Shown: one piece after another, positions 9,426 through 19,076 of the stretch
Layout of the letters: each line of letters begins with the position of its first letter
Position numbering within the stretch: position 1 is the stretch's first letter
Source of the DNA: Heyndrickxia acidicola
Lineage (GTDB): Bacteria > Bacillota > Bacilli > Bacillales > Bacillaceae_C
DNA: 64,000 nucleotides
NCBI RefSeq assembly: GCF_001636425.1
Contig: NZ_KV440953.1
Location: 1,190,847-1,254,846, forward strand
Direction: 5' to 3'
Position numbers and translations under genes: made by a program
Notes under the pieces: generated by a model
Seen by the model: the letters and a program-made list of their open reading frames with translations, nothing else
Told to the model about the DNA's origin: nothing
Database searches by the model: none

Positions 9426-10835
9426 ATGGTAAAAGTGAGATTACAGCCAATTGTCAGCAGAATAAATTTACCCACTGTGATAAAAACAGCCGTTCTGCCC
9501 GGTGACTCAATGGAACGAATATTTATTGCAACCCAAGTAGGAGAGATTTTTTACATAGGAAACGGGGTAAGGACGTTTTTAGATATTCGACCGCGCATTT
9601 TAAAACTAGGAGGATCTGGCGGGTATGATGAACGGGGGCTTTTGGGACTGGCGTTTCATCCAAAATTTTATTATAACGGCCTGTTTTATCTACACTATTC
9701 TGTAGCAGGAACCCAAGGTCCAGGGGCACTTTCTGAACATTTCAAGCCAGACCCGTGTGATCCCGCAACCTTAAACCTGAGGTGGACCAATAGAGAAACT
9801 CAATACGATCATATTGATACCGTTGAAGAATGGATTCTGCAATCAAATGGCCAGCCTCAAAAACGCCGCACACTGCTTAACATAACAAGGCCATTTTTAA
9901 ACCATAATGGTGTCAACAGCTTAAATTTTTCACCCGAAACTGGGAAGCTTGTTTTTACAAATGGAGATGGAGGATCAGGTTATGATCCATTTAATTTAAG
10001 CCAGGATCTTATGGAAATAGCCGGGAAAATCATTGAAATTGACGTAGATAAAAATACAGCTATTCCTAATCCCCCTGCAGTCACACGTTTTCATGAACTT
10101 CCCTCCCCTCTTCAAGGAATGCTGACGGTAATGGCTAAAGGAGTTCGCAATGTATCAGGCATCTCTTATCAAAGAATTCATAATGGCTATATTAAATATG
10201 TTGGAAATGTCGGACAGGATTTGGCAGAATCCATTTTTTCATTCATTCAATATAATCCCATACCAGTAACACAGCTAGTCCAAGCTTCTTTAATGAATAC
10301 GGAACCTGACCAAGAAGGATTCATTAACTTTGGCTGGCGAGCGTGGGAAGGTGCTTTTCCTACTTCACTCATAAAAGGCTGCTCTGCAAACACAGATTTG
10401 GAAGAGATAACAACGGCTTACTATCATGAAGCGGTAACAACATCAATGACACGCCTTCATCCAATGGCAAGCTATTTTCATAAGGATTCCCGCCCTGATA
10501 AGTTTGGAGGAACTGCCCTTACAGGCGTCCAGCCATATCTGGGGAATGGAATCCCCGAGTTAAGGGGAAGCGTAGTGTTTACCGATCTTGCGAAACAAGG
10601 AGAATCTCAGAACCCGGCCAGAGGTGTTTTAGCTTATACAAGGGGAACAGCAATTGGGAAATTAAATGATTATAATATAATTGAAACAGACAGTCCTTTT
10701 GGCTCCCAGTCCGCTTACTACGTTAGCTTGGGAACCAATTTGGATCAAACCAGGCTTTATATAGGGGTTTATGGCTCTATGAAAGTTACTGATTTTAATC
10801 AAGGGACTATTTTTGAAATTGTACATGGATCATAA
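9426..10835 (+). CDS. Glucose/sorbosone dehydrogenase-like beta-propeller protein
   Basis: The 469-residue protein has the six-bladed propeller signatures of the GSDH family (PQQ-dependent soluble aldose dehydrogenases): ERGLLGLAFHPKF near residue 75, FTNGDGGSGYDPFNLSQD near 180, and a late GFINFGWRAWEG. Soluble family members oxidise aldose sugars with PQQ. No signal peptide or membrane segment is visible although many relatives are exported, and no PQQ synthesis genes are nearby. It stands alone, starting 288 bases after the divergent pepF start; nothing else recognisable lies in that gap. Family is clear, enzymatic activity is not assured. Confidence 0.8.
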   Translation: MVKVRLQPIVSRINLPTVIKTAVLPGDSMERIFIATQVGEIFYIGNGVRTFLDIRPRILKLGGSGGYDERGLLGLAFHPKFYYNGLFYLHYSVAGTQGPGALSEHFKPDPCDPATLNLRWTNRETQYDHIDTVEEWILQSNGQPQKRRTLLNITRPFLNHNGVNSLNFSPETGKLVFTNGDGGSGYDPFNLSQDLMEIAGKIIEIDVDKNTAIPNPPAVTRFHELPSPLQGMLTVMAKGVRNVSGISYQRIHNGYIKYVGNVGQDLAESIFSFIQYNPIPVTQLVQASLMNTEPDQEGFINFGWRAWEGAFPTSLIKGCSANTDLEEITTAYYHEAVTTSMTRLHPMASYFHKDSRPDKFGGTALTGVQPYLGNGIPELRGSVVFTDLAKQGESQNPARGVLAYTRGTAIGKLNDYNIIETDSPFGSQSAYYVSLGTNLDQTRLYIGVYGSMKVTDFNQGTIFEIVHGS

Positions 10836-11350
10836 ATGTGACTTTATAGCAGATAGAAAATAAGGCAATCTAGAAAAGATTATTTGATGAGCCAATTGCA
10901 ACTGCCCCTCAGTTCATCGCTTAATTACAGGTTAGCCCTGATCCTGACCAACTTTTCTTTTGATCTTTTTTTAGTAGAGTGCTCTTTTTTTACAGATGAA
11001 GAGTATGCGAGGAAAAATTTCAGCAAAAAAGAATGGCAGACCAAAACATAGAATGAATTGAGGGTTGCCATTCTTTTTTTAGATCTGATTTATCTGATTA
11101 TCGGTTTTCATTTCCTCTTCTCAGTATCAGCACTGCCAATTTTTGAGAATATTTTCTTACATACTGCATTTCTCCCTAATTCAGGAGTAAACAGAACCAT
11201 TGTTTTTTTTATCTTTAACGAAAAAAATTCTAATACTTTAATAGGAATGGTATTTTCGAAAGGACTTAGCGTTCTAGGGAAACGTCTTAGCATAAACACC
11301 GGGTATTCTCATATCCTGACTGGTTATAACAGTCTTTTAATTATTATCCT
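10836..11350. other. 515-base intergenic stretch with one inverted repeat
   Basis: An inverted repeat AAAAAAGAATGGCA / TGCCATTCTTTTTT (11025-11038 and 11067-11080) looks like a terminator-type hairpin with a long loop, downstream of the GSDH-like gene. An open frame at 11058-11366 starts within the hairpin, has no ribosome site and resembles nothing I know, so I do not call it. Confidence 0.45.
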
Positions 11351-11396
11351 ACAAAAGATGACTTAACAACAGCTATAACAGCTGCTATTAAGTCAC
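11351..11396 (-). terminator. Terminator of the ribose operon
   Basis: On the minus strand GGTGACTTAATAGCAGC pairs with GCTGTTGTTAAGTCATC and is followed by TTTT. It lies 30 bases beyond the rbsB stop. Confidence 0.75.
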
Positions 11397-11425
11397 CTTC
11401 TTTAAAATCATCTTATTTTAATGGG

Positions 11426-12424
11426 TTAGTCTTGTGGATCTCCAATTTCTTTTAGGTGCTTCCAGTAATTATCTACATTTGCCTTTGTTACAAGTTGTCC
11501 TTCTAATGTTGTGGAGCTTTTTACTTGCTTGCCATCTAGAATATCTTTTGCAATATCTGCAACCTGCATTCCTTCATAAAAAGGTGACTCTGCATTTGTG
11601 GCTTTCATTGTTCCATTTGTTATCGAATCAAGAGCATCCTTTATTCCATCATTCCCGACAACCGTGACTTTTTGAGTCATACCGCGTGCTTTTAATGCCG
11701 AAACGACCCCCATTGCCATTTCATCATTTGCAGCATATACACCATTGACATCAGAATGTGCCTGAATAAGGTTAGTCATAACGTTAAGTGCTTTTGCCCT
11801 GTCAAAATCAGCGGGTTGTTTTGCAACTACTTTAATATTTGGATATTTAGCAATTTCCTGTTCAAAGCCTTTGCTGCGGTCTTGTGCAACATTCGTTCCC
11901 ATTATTCCTTGTATTTCAATTACATTTCCTTTTTCATTTAATGCTTTGGCTAACGCGTCAGCTGCCGTTTTACCAGCATTAATCGCGTCATATCCAATAA
12001 AAGTCTCCAATTTACCGCCAGTTGGCAATCGATCAAATGCATAAACTGGTATCTTTGCCTGGTTTGCTTGATTTATAGATGCAACAATAGCATTGCTGTC
12101 TACCGGGTCGAGAACCAAGGCTGCCGGTTTTTTTAAAATATCCGTTTGGGCCAGGTTTAACTCTGTTTGATTATCGTTATTAGCATTTTGAATCACAAGA
12201 TTAATGCCAAGTTTTTTTGCTTCTGCTTCTGCACCATTTTTCAGGGATACAAAGAAAGGGTTGTTAAGGGTGCTAATAATCATATCAATTTCTTTACCAG
12301 ATGAAGCTGAGGATGACCCTTTTGAAGCACCACTTGCACTTCCGGAAGATGAATTAGAACTACAGCCTGCAATCATGCCACCTATTACCAATACACTTAA
12401 TGCTACTGCAAATGTCTTTTTCAT
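11426..12424 (-). CDS. rbsB: Ribose ABC transporter, substrate-binding lipoprotein RbsB
   Basis: The 332-residue precursor has a lipoprotein signal (MKKTFAVALSVLVIGGMIAG followed by C21, so the lipobox is IAGC), a Ser/Gly-rich linker and a periplasmic-binding-protein fold of the ribose/galactose type (ISTLNNPFFVSLKNGAE at the start, DGIKDALDSITNGTM near the end). It captures ribose outside the membrane and delivers it to RbsC. It is the last gene of the rbs operon, 20 bases after rbsC, and is followed by a terminator. Some relatives bind other pentoses or autoinducer-2; the full rbs context makes ribose most likely. Confidence 0.95.
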   Translation of the reverse strand: MKKTFAVALSVLVIGGMIAGCSSNSSSGSASGASKGSSSASSGKEIDMIISTLNNPFFVSLKNGAEAEAKKLGINLVIQNANNDNQTELNLAQTDILKKPAALVLDPVDSNAIVASINQANQAKIPVYAFDRLPTGGKLETFIGYDAINAGKTAADALAKALNEKGNVIEIQGIMGTNVAQDRSKGFEQEIAKYPNIKVVAKQPADFDRAKALNVMTNLIQAHSDVNGVYAANDEMAMGVVSALKARGMTQKVTVVGNDGIKDALDSITNGTMKATNAESPFYEGMQVADIAKDILDGKQVKSSTTLEGQLVTKANVDNYWKHLKEIGDPQD

Positions 12425-12444
12425 ATAAAAATTCCTCCATTAGA

Positions 12445-13413
12445 TTATGCAGATTTTTTAAAACTAGCAAGTCTTGAAAGTGATGATAAAGACTTCATGT
12501 TGCGATCCAATAATACAGCTAAGAGAATAATCACCCCTTTCGCTACTCCCTGGTAAAAGGCTGATACATTCAATAAATTCATTCCATTATCTAAAACACC
12601 TAATATAATGGCACCAATGACCGTTCCAATAAGCCCCCCTTTCCCGCCTGTAAGACTCGTTCCACCCAGAATAACGGCAGCAATGGAATCAAGCTCCATA
12701 CCACTTCCCGCAGTGGGTTCTGCAGAGCTTAATCGAGCGGTTAATATAAAACCCGCTATTGCTGATAAAACACCTGCCATAATAAATGACAATAGTTTCA
12801 CTTTCTTTACATTGATCCCGGATAAGCGGCTTGCTTCTTCATTTCCTCCTGTCGCAAATACATAACGGCCAAAATGTGTTCGGTGTAACAGGAACCAAAA
12901 TAGCACATAAAGAATGACCATTAACCAAACAGGAAATGGGACACCTGCAATAAATCCCTGGCCAATGTATTGAAATGAGTTTGAGGTTATGGTGATTGGG
13001 TTTCCTTGAGTAATGACCAATGTCAATCCAGCGAATGCTGTCATTGTGCCTAATGTAGCAATAAAGGAAGGCAGCTTTCCGATTGTTACAAGTAATCCAT
13101 TAATAAGCCCTGCAGCCAAGCCGACAATCATTCCTATAATCAGACCTACCACTAAGTTCCCATGAGACAAAAAACCCGCGGTTACTGCAGCAGAAAGACC
13201 TAATGTCGCCCCAACAGACAGGTCAATTTCTGCAAGAATGATTATATAAGTCTGCCCTATTGCCAGAATAGCCGTTACAGCCACCTCTAATAAGATATTT
13301 AACAGGTTGGTTACAGTGAGAAAGACAGGTGACAGAAGCGCTGCAATGATGATTAAAATAATTAATACAATAAGCGCCTGCATTTCTGAAAATATCGAAC
13401 GGATAAAGGTCAA
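12445..13413 (-). CDS. rbsC: Ribose ABC transporter, permease RbsC
   Basis: A 322-residue hydrophobic protein with about eight to ten membrane segments and the BPD_transp_2 family signatures (ILAEIDLSVGATLGLSA near residue 70; ILGGTSLTGGKGGLIGT near 250). It forms the membrane channel for ribose with RbsA as ATPase. Its ATG overlaps the rbsA stop by four bases (ATGA), so translation is coupled. Confidence 0.95.
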   Translation of the reverse strand: MTFIRSIFSEMQALIVLIILIIIAALLSPVFLTVTNLLNILLEVAVTAILAIGQTYIIILAEIDLSVGATLGLSAAVTAGFLSHGNLVVGLIIGMIVGLAAGLINGLLVTIGKLPSFIATLGTMTAFAGLTLVITQGNPITITSNSFQYIGQGFIAGVPFPVWLMVILYVLFWFLLHRTHFGRYVFATGGNEEASRLSGINVKKVKLLSFIMAGVLSAIAGFILTARLSSAEPTAGSGMELDSIAAVILGGTSLTGGKGGLIGTVIGAIILGVLDNGMNLLNVSAFYQGVAKGVIILLAVLLDRNMKSLSSLSRLASFKKSA

Positions 13414-14906
13414 TGTACTGCCCCCCTAAGTGAATAATGTAAAATATTATGCTGAGTAATTGAGTCACCGCTCAGCTCTTGAATTAAATGCCCCTCCCGC
13501 AGAACAACGACACGATCAGACATTGCCACTAATTCCGGAATATCTGAACTTACCAGCAATACAGAAATACCCTGTTTTGTTAGAAAATTAATCGTTCGAT
13601 ATATTTCTGATTTGGCACCCACATCCACTCCGCGCGTCGGTTCTTCCATTATGAAGACCTTTGGCTGAGTCATCATCCATCTACCGAAAACTACTTTTTG
13701 CTGGTTCCCGCCGCTTAATCTGCGAACAGTAATATTGGGTGATGCCGCTTTTACGTTTACCCGCTGAATAAATTCATCAGCAGCCTTTTGTTCCTTCTTC
13801 CGATTTACCAGCCCAAAAGGGTTTGAAAACTGTTTCAGGGAAGAAAGTGATAGATTGTGATAAATGGATAAATCCATGATAAGCCCTTCCTGTTTACGAT
13901 CTGCCGTTAAATAGGCAATACCTTGTTTAATAGATTCTATAGGGCTATTTATTTTAATCCTTATCCCATCAATGGAGATCGAGCCGTCATCTAGCTTTAA
14001 TTCTCCAAACAACGCTTTTAACAGTTCTGTTTTCCCTGATCCAAGTAATCCCGCTACTCCCAGAACCTCACCTTTCGAGATATCGAATGAAACAGATTGG
14101 AAGTAAGGAACTTTAGTTAGCCCTTCTACCTTTAAACGGATTTGGGAAGAATTAACGTTGTGCTCCTTAGGATAAAAATTATCAAGCTGCTTCCCTACCA
14201 TAGAAGTAACAATCTGCTTTTGCTCAACCTTTTCAATGGCTTCTTCTAAGACTAACTGACCATCTCTCAATACAACAATTCGATCTGACAATTCAAATAT
14301 TTCATCCATACGGTGAGATATATATATGATAGATATACCTTTTTGCTTTAACCGACGAATTTGTTCAAATAATCGATCGGTTTCTTCCTTATTTAAAGCT
14401 GCTGTTGGTTCATCCATAATGAGGACCTTGACTTCTTTTACCAAGGACTTTGAGATTTCAACCATCTGTTGCTCAGCAACGGCAAGCTTTGCCACCGGAA
14501 TTTTAGGATCAATTTCTAGTCCCATTTCCTTCAAAAAAACTTTAGCATCTTCTACCATTTTCCTTTTGTTAGAAATAAAAGCCCCATATTTTTTGGTTTC
14601 ATCTACAAGGAAGAGATTTTCAGCAACAGTAAGATCCCTTAAAAGGTTCATTTCCTGATAGATCATACGAATATTGTAGGCCATCGCATCTTGTGGAGTA
14701 TGAAAAGAAACAGGAGTTTCGTCTACCAATATCTGGCCGGAATCAGGTTGAAGAGCACCTGATAATATTTTCATCAGAGTCGACTTTCCAGCACCATTTT
14801 CTCCCGCTAGTGCAATGACTTCTCCTGGTTCAATGTTTAAACTTATTCCTCGCAGTACACGGTTATCTCCAAAGCTTTTTTGAATATTGCTAAGACGTAC
14901 ACCCAC
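13410..14906 (-). CDS. rbsA: Ribose ABC transporter, ATP-binding protein RbsA
   Basis: A 498-residue double ABC ATPase. The first nucleotide domain has Walker A GENGAGKST (near residue 36) and Walker B LIMDEPTAAL; the second has the variant GLLGSGKTE and the signature LSGGNQQKVVFGRW typical of the second domain of sugar ABC ATPases. It powers ribose import through RbsC at the inner face of the membrane. It lies 15 bases after rbsD and overlaps rbsC by four bases. Confidence 0.95.
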   Translation of the reverse strand: MGVRLSNIQKSFGDNRVLRGISLNIEPGEVIALAGENGAGKSTLMKILSGALQPDSGQILVDETPVSFHTPQDAMAYNIRMIYQEMNLLRDLTVAENLFLVDETKKYGAFISNKRKMVEDAKVFLKEMGLEIDPKIPVAKLAVAEQQMVEISKSLVKEVKVLIMDEPTAALNKEETDRLFEQIRRLKQKGISIIYISHRMDEIFELSDRIVVLRDGQLVLEEAIEKVEQKQIVTSMVGKQLDNFYPKEHNVNSSQIRLKVEGLTKVPYFQSVSFDISKGEVLGVAGLLGSGKTELLKALFGELKLDDGSISIDGIRIKINSPIESIKQGIAYLTADRKQEGLIMDLSIYHNLSLSSLKQFSNPFGLVNRKKEQKAADEFIQRVNVKAASPNITVRRLSGGNQQKVVFGRWMMTQPKVFIMEEPTRGVDVGAKSEIYRTINFLTKQGISVLLVSSDIPELVAMSDRVVVLREGHLIQELSGDSITQHNILHYSLRGAVH

Positions 14907-14921
14907 TTAACTACCTCCTTA

Positions 14922-15332
14922 CTAGTAATCACATCCCGCTTGCAATATAATATTTGCGTACGGTGTAAATTCACCGGATCGAATCGCCGCACGTGCACTT
15001 CTTGTGTTTTCTTTAAATTCTGTATGTGGCAAATAATCCACAACTAGGTCTGATGGAAACAAGCTAAGAATTTCATTGTGCATTTCAGGGCTAACCGTCT
15101 TTATTTCTTCAGCAAGAATGACTTTTTCTACAACTACTTCACTTAAAACCGCTTTTAGAACATCAATAAATCTCGGGAAATTAGGTAAAATTGAGAGATC
15201 CACCCGTTCAACTTCTTGTGGAATCGGTAGTCCGGAGTCCGTTACAACTAAGTAATCAGTATGACCTATCTCAGCTATTACTCTAGAAAGCTGGGGATTT
15301 AATATTCCTCTTGTACTTTTCAATTTAAGCAT
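14922..15332 (-). CDS. rbsD: D-ribose pyranase RbsD
   Basis: This 136-residue protein has the RbsD family pattern: GILNPQLSRVIAEIGHTD with the catalytic histidine of GHTD, VVTDSGLPIP, and the C-terminal IRSGEFTPYANIILQAG. It interconverts the pyranose and furanose forms of ribose before phosphorylation. Its start overlaps the end of rbsK by 13 bases. Confidence 0.95.
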   Translation of the reverse strand: MLKLKSTRGILNPQLSRVIAEIGHTDYLVVTDSGLPIPQEVERVDLSILPNFPRFIDVLKAVLSEVVVEKVILAEEIKTVSPEMHNEILSLFPSDLVVDYLPHTEFKENTRSARAAIRSGEFTPYANIILQAGCDY

Positions 15333-16264
15333 CCGCCTTTCATCAGTAATGTAATTTCTTCTTTATTCGGAAGAGAAGTCTGAGCACCGCTTTTTGTTAC
15401 TGTCAAAGCCCCTGCCGCCATTGCATATTGGACAGATTCTTCAATCGTCTTTCCTTGTGATACACATGCACCAAGTGTCCCTGTAAAAGCATCGCCCGCT
15501 GCTGTCGAATCGACCACTTCTACATCAAATGAGGATAAATGATGAAAGGATTTGCCATCCGCAATCAATACACCTTTTTCTGCTAGAGTAATGATGACCA
15601 GTTTTACTCCTTTATCTAAAAGAACTTGTGCTGCTGTTTTGGCAGTAGCAACATCTGTTACTTCGATACCTGTCAAAACCGTGGTTTCCGTTTCATTTGG
15701 TGTAACAATATCCACGTATTTATAAAGCTCATCCGGAAAGGGTGCTGCAGGAGCAGGATCAAAGATAACTGTAAGCCCTCTTTTCTTTGCTTCCTTTGCT
15801 GCATACATAACTGTTGGAACAGGTATTTCCAATTGTAGCAACATGGTATTAACATTAGGATTAGAATCAAAAAACCGGTCCACCCGTTCAGGATTTGTAC
15901 GGTTATTTGCCATCGGAACAATCACAATATCGTTATTTCCATTACGATCAACACGAATGTGAGCTACACCTGTTTTTTCATTGTCCAATTTATCAACAAA
16001 ATCAGTATTGACTCCGTGGTCTCTTAAACTATCCAGCACAATACTTTGAAAAGCATCTGTCCCAACACACCCAACCATCCAAGTGTTCATCCCCATTCTT
16101 GAAGCCATGGCTGCTTGATTGGAGCCTTTCCCACCTGATACCAGGGTAAGCCCTTCTCCTAAAACAGTTTCGCCACCGCGAGGTAAAGTATTTGCTATTG
16201 CCGTTACATCCGCTGTCATACTCCCAATAACGACTACTCCTGAGACTTTTTTATCCATATACAC
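15320..16264 (-). CDS. rbsK: Ribokinase RbsK
   Basis: A 314-residue PfkB-family sugar kinase. The substrate-binding GGKGSNQAA motif is near residue 43 and the catalytic-base/anion-hole motif DSTAAGDAFTGTLG near residue 250. It phosphorylates ribose to ribose-5-phosphate in the cytoplasm. It follows rbsR by eight bases and overlaps rbsD. Confidence 0.95.
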   Translation of the reverse strand: MYMDKKVSGVVVIGSMTADVTAIANTLPRGGETVLGEGLTLVSGGKGSNQAAMASRMGMNTWMVGCVGTDAFQSIVLDSLRDHGVNTDFVDKLDNEKTGVAHIRVDRNGNNDIVIVPMANNRTNPERVDRFFDSNPNVNTMLLQLEIPVPTVMYAAKEAKKRGLTVIFDPAPAAPFPDELYKYVDIVTPNETETTVLTGIEVTDVATAKTAAQVLLDKGVKLVIITLAEKGVLIADGKSFHHLSSFDVEVVDSTAAGDAFTGTLGACVSQGKTIEESVQYAMAAGALTVTKSGAQTSLPNKEEITLLMKGGCLN

Positions 16265-16272
16265 ACTCCCTT

Positions 16273-17286
16273 TTAAAAGTTGATTGATTCTGACCCACGT
16301 ACAATTAAATGCGGAGTCATAATAACGGTTTGTTTTGGCTTTGTCGGACTGTGTATTCTTTGGATCAGCATGTTAGCAGCACACTCGCCCATTTCATTCA
16401 TTGGCCTTGATATAACCGTTAAATTTGGGCTCATTAAAGTTGCAATGGGAAGATCGTCAAATCCTATTAATCCAAGGTCCACTCCTAATTTAAACGAACT
16501 TGTATGGATGATTTCCAATAGCCCAAGTGTCATCAAATTATTACTGCTTAAAATAGCTGTAGGTGGATCGTTTAATTGAAGTAAGTGCCTGCCAAGCTGG
16601 TAACCGGAATTTTCACGAAAATCACCAATTTGAATATAATCCGGAATGATTTTTATTCCGTAATCTTCCAAACAGCTTTTATATCCTTCGAAACGCTCTC
16701 TTCCCGGAGTACTTTCCAACGGACCTGTAATGATTGCAATTTTCCGATGGCCTTTTTGTATAAACAGCTTTGTTGCATCATAGGCACCACGTCTGTTATC
16801 AATTAAAACTCGATCACACTCAATTCCTTCAATATCACGGTCAACCAAACAAATAGGAACACGGTTACCAATTCGATCAATCCACTTTGTCCGAGAAAAT
16901 GCAGCAGTTAAAAGAATACCGGATGCTTGATGCTCCATCATGGTTTGTAATAGTCCTTCTTCTCTATCAACCGTATCGTTTGACCCCCCAAGAAGAGTGG
17001 TATACCCAAATTCACGAACAATTTTATCTGCACCGCTATAAACGGCTGCAAAAAAAGGATTTTCTATATCAGGAACAATCATTCCAATAAGCTTTGTTTT
17101 TTTCGATGCCACACTTCTTGCTAAAACATTAGGTATGTATTGCAATTCTTCCATTGCGTCTTCTATACGACGCTCCGTTTCGGGACGAACCCCCCCCATT
17201 TTATTAATAACTCGAGAGACCGTAGCTACTGATACACCTGCAAGCTGTGCCACGTCCCGTATTGTTGATGCCAACAAACCCACCAC
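16273..17286 (-). CDS. rbsR: LacI-family transcriptional repressor of the ribose operon, RbsR
   Basis: The 337-residue protein has an N-terminal LacI HTH (TIRDVAQLAGVSVATVSRVI) and a periplasmic-binding-like effector domain. As first gene of the rbs operon it is the expected ribose-responsive repressor. The start is uncertain: GTG at 17286 or 17283 gives the longest form, while TTG at 17274, preceded by GGTGGTGGG and followed by ASTIRDVAQ, fits the family length best. Palindromic operator/cre-like sites lie directly upstream. Confidence 0.9.
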   Translation of the reverse strand: MVGLLASTIRDVAQLAGVSVATVSRVINKMGGVRPETERRIEDAMEELQYIPNVLARSVASKKTKLIGMIVPDIENPFFAAVYSGADKIVREFGYTTLLGGSNDTVDREEGLLQTMMEHQASGILLTAAFSRTKWIDRIGNRVPICLVDRDIEGIECDRVLIDNRRGAYDATKLFIQKGHRKIAIITGPLESTPGRERFEGYKSCLEDYGIKIIPDYIQIGDFRENSGYQLGRHLLQLNDPPTAILSSNNLMTLGLLEIIHTSSFKLGVDLGLIGFDDLPIATLMSPNLTVISRPMNEMGECAANMLIQRIHSPTKPKQTVIMTPHLIVRGSESINF

Positions 17287-17292
17287 CCAAAA

Positions 17293-17306
17293 TGTAAACG
17301 TTTAGA
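17293..17306. promoter_or_regulatory. cre-like/LacI-type operator close to the rbsR start
   Basis: TGTAAACGTTTAGA is close to the CcpA cre consensus and to LacI-family operators with a central CG. It lies just before the ribosome site of rbsR, where binding would block transcription of the rbs operon. It may bind CcpA, RbsR or both. Confidence 0.65.
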
Positions 17307-17357
17307 TTTAATTGTATTAAAAAACTTAAAACCGATTTTCACTCTTAAACCAGCTAA

Positions 17358-17371
17358 TGTAAGCGCTGTTA
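17358..17371. promoter_or_regulatory. Weaker cre-like site upstream of rbsR
   Basis: TGTAAGCGCTGTTA keeps the central AAGCGCT core of CcpA sites but deviates at the 3' end. Confidence 0.4.
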
Positions 17372-17427
17372 TTAACTAAAATAATAAGAGCAGCGTAAGA
17401 TTTAGTCAATATAAAATATTCAAAATA

Positions 17428-17441
17428 TATAAACGTTTACA
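17428..17441. promoter_or_regulatory. cre-like/LacI-type operator upstream of the rbs promoter
   Basis: TATAAACGTTTACA contains the palindromic core TAAACGTTTA also found in the site near 17293, 135 bases away. Two matched sites flanking a promoter suggest looping or double occupancy by RbsR, with CcpA as the alternative ligand. Confidence 0.6.
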
Positions 17442-17466
17442 TTTTTATAATGAAACTTAACTAAAG

Positions 17467-17836
17467 TTATTTGTTTTTACGCTCGGAGCCGGCTTTGTAT
17501 TCAGCCCCTTTACTGCCAGTCAGATAATAGCTTGAATTTTAACTCTTGCCATCATCATCGTATACATTTTAGTGAATATTGCTCTGTTCCATTATTATAA
17601 AAAAAACATTACCCGAATGATTTTTCATTCTGGCTGCACGGATTCTTCCCAATCGCATCGACTCTTTTTCTCATTGTTGCCTTAGTTGGCTCTATTTTCT
17701 TGTTCCCGCTTACACCTTGAACCTACCTCCTTACATTGTACGGGTATGGTTTAGAATCCGGGTTTGCCGTTTTACTTTATTTGAAGCGCAAGAATTCGAT
17801 AAGAATTGAAGATGCTAAGAAACTTTTTAGGGATTA
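17467..17836 (+). pseudogene. Remnant of an amino-acid/polyamine (APC) permease C-terminus
   Basis: Fragments in different plus-strand frames line up as one decayed membrane protein: GAGFVFSPFTASQII, then WLHGFFPIASTLFLIVALV with GSIFLFPLTP, then LTLYGYGLESGFAVLLYLK and a basic tail ending at a stop near 17836. The order hydrophobic-HGxxP-hydrophobic-basic tail resembles the end of APC-family permeases. Stops and frame changes show it is dead. The family call is tentative. Confidence 0.45.
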
Positions 17837-18065
17837 AAAATTGATTTTATTCAATACAGCCAGCATACAGCCAATTGCTGGTTGTTTAAGAAGGATAAAG
17901 CCATCGAATTTACCCACAAATGATTTCCCAGTTAAACTGAGTTTTACCCTTTGTATTTTTATCTTTTTATTTTTCAAATGATGCAAATTAAGATTTTTGG
18001 ATGAATCAACGAATATAGTCATAGTAAAATAGTAGTATTAACGTATGTGTTGGGGGATTCATCAT

Positions 18066-18554
18066 ATGCCATGGATTGCATTCAAAATAACCATCATAAA
18101 TACAGCATTCTGGCTGGTTTGTTGTTTTGGAATGGCTTGGCTTGTCCGACTCTTTCCTAAATCTCTCTATCATCCTGCTAATGGGTTATTTAAAGAAAAA
18201 TCCTTCGAACGAAAACTCTATAAAAAAATGAATGTTGCCGTGTGGAAAGACAAGTTGCCGGAATGGGGTAAGCTTTTAAGCTTTGAAAAGAAAAACCTGC
18301 ATAAAGACATTACGCTGGCATACATCGATCAATTTATTTTAGAAACCTGTTATGCCGAAGCGGGGCATTTGGGAATGGCAGCAGCCGGCTTTGCTTGCAT
18401 ATTCATCAATTCAAGTACAAATTTTCTTATGGCTTTATCATTTGCCATAGCCAATGTATGTATTCAACTCCCCTTCATCCTTATTCAAAGATACAATAGG
18501 CCGCGATTGTTAAGGTTAAGAATGAAATATAATAAAAAAGCTACATTCTACTAA
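18066..18554 (+). CDS. Glycosyl-4,4'-diaponeurosporenoate acyltransferase (CrtO)-like membrane protein
   Basis: The 162-residue protein starts at 18066 behind GGGGG. Two N-proximal and two C-proximal hydrophobic segments flank a charged middle (FKEKSFERKLYKKMNVAVWKD, KLPEWGKLL). The ending IQRYNRPRLLRL matches the invariant QRYNRPRL of staphylococcal CrtO, which attaches a fatty acid to the glucosyl carotenoid in staphyloxanthin synthesis. No other carotenoid genes are in the window, so it may acylate another lipid. Both flanks of more than 300 bases hold no intact gene. Confidence 0.72.
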   Translation: MPWIAFKITIINTAFWLVCCFGMAWLVRLFPKSLYHPANGLFKEKSFERKLYKKMNVAVWKDKLPEWGKLLSFEKKNLHKDITLAYIDQFILETCYAEAGHLGMAAAGFACIFINSSTNFLMALSFAIANVCIQLPFILIQRYNRPRLLRLRMKYNKKATFY

Positions 18555-19076
18555 GGGGCATAATAAATGATGTTCCATTCTTCTCCCAAAATATGAATGG
18601 CATTATTGGTGTTGCGTATGATATTGTTACCCAACTCCAAACTAACGCTCCCTCCTTATGTCCGAATAACATTTAGGAAGTGGCGTTTTTCTCTATAATT
18701 AATATTGTTTTATTTATATTAACGTCTTATAGATAAAGAGATTGTTCGCTTGCCCTTATTGAATTCATCTAAATATTTAAGCAATATATTGAATCTCTTT
18801 CCTTTACATACTCTTCACTTCTCCTATGCAATTTCATCCATTTGATCATGTACACTGCTTTCCTTATAAGATAATGTGATATTTGCAAAATCTTTTTATC
18901 CAGAAAAAAGCGCAACGTAAAAAATAGAAGATGTACCGGAGCTTGTAATAATATCCACTTTAATTATTCCACTTCTCATCTCTTTTCACTTCCATGCCAA
19001 TCTGAAAATTGGCAATAGACAATCTTCCTTGCAAAAGCAATACTTACAGTAATGAAAAACGGAGGTGAAAAGGTAG
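18555..19076. other. 522-base intergenic stretch
   Basis: Nothing recognisable apart from the ribosome site GGAGGTGAAAAGGTAG in front of the next gene. The promoter of the following operon must lie here but no clear -35/-10 pair stands out. Confidence 0.3.

Noticed and set aside
11058-11366. 102-codon frame on the plus strand
   Set aside because: Starts inside a terminator-like inverted repeat, overlaps the rbs terminator and has no ribosome site.
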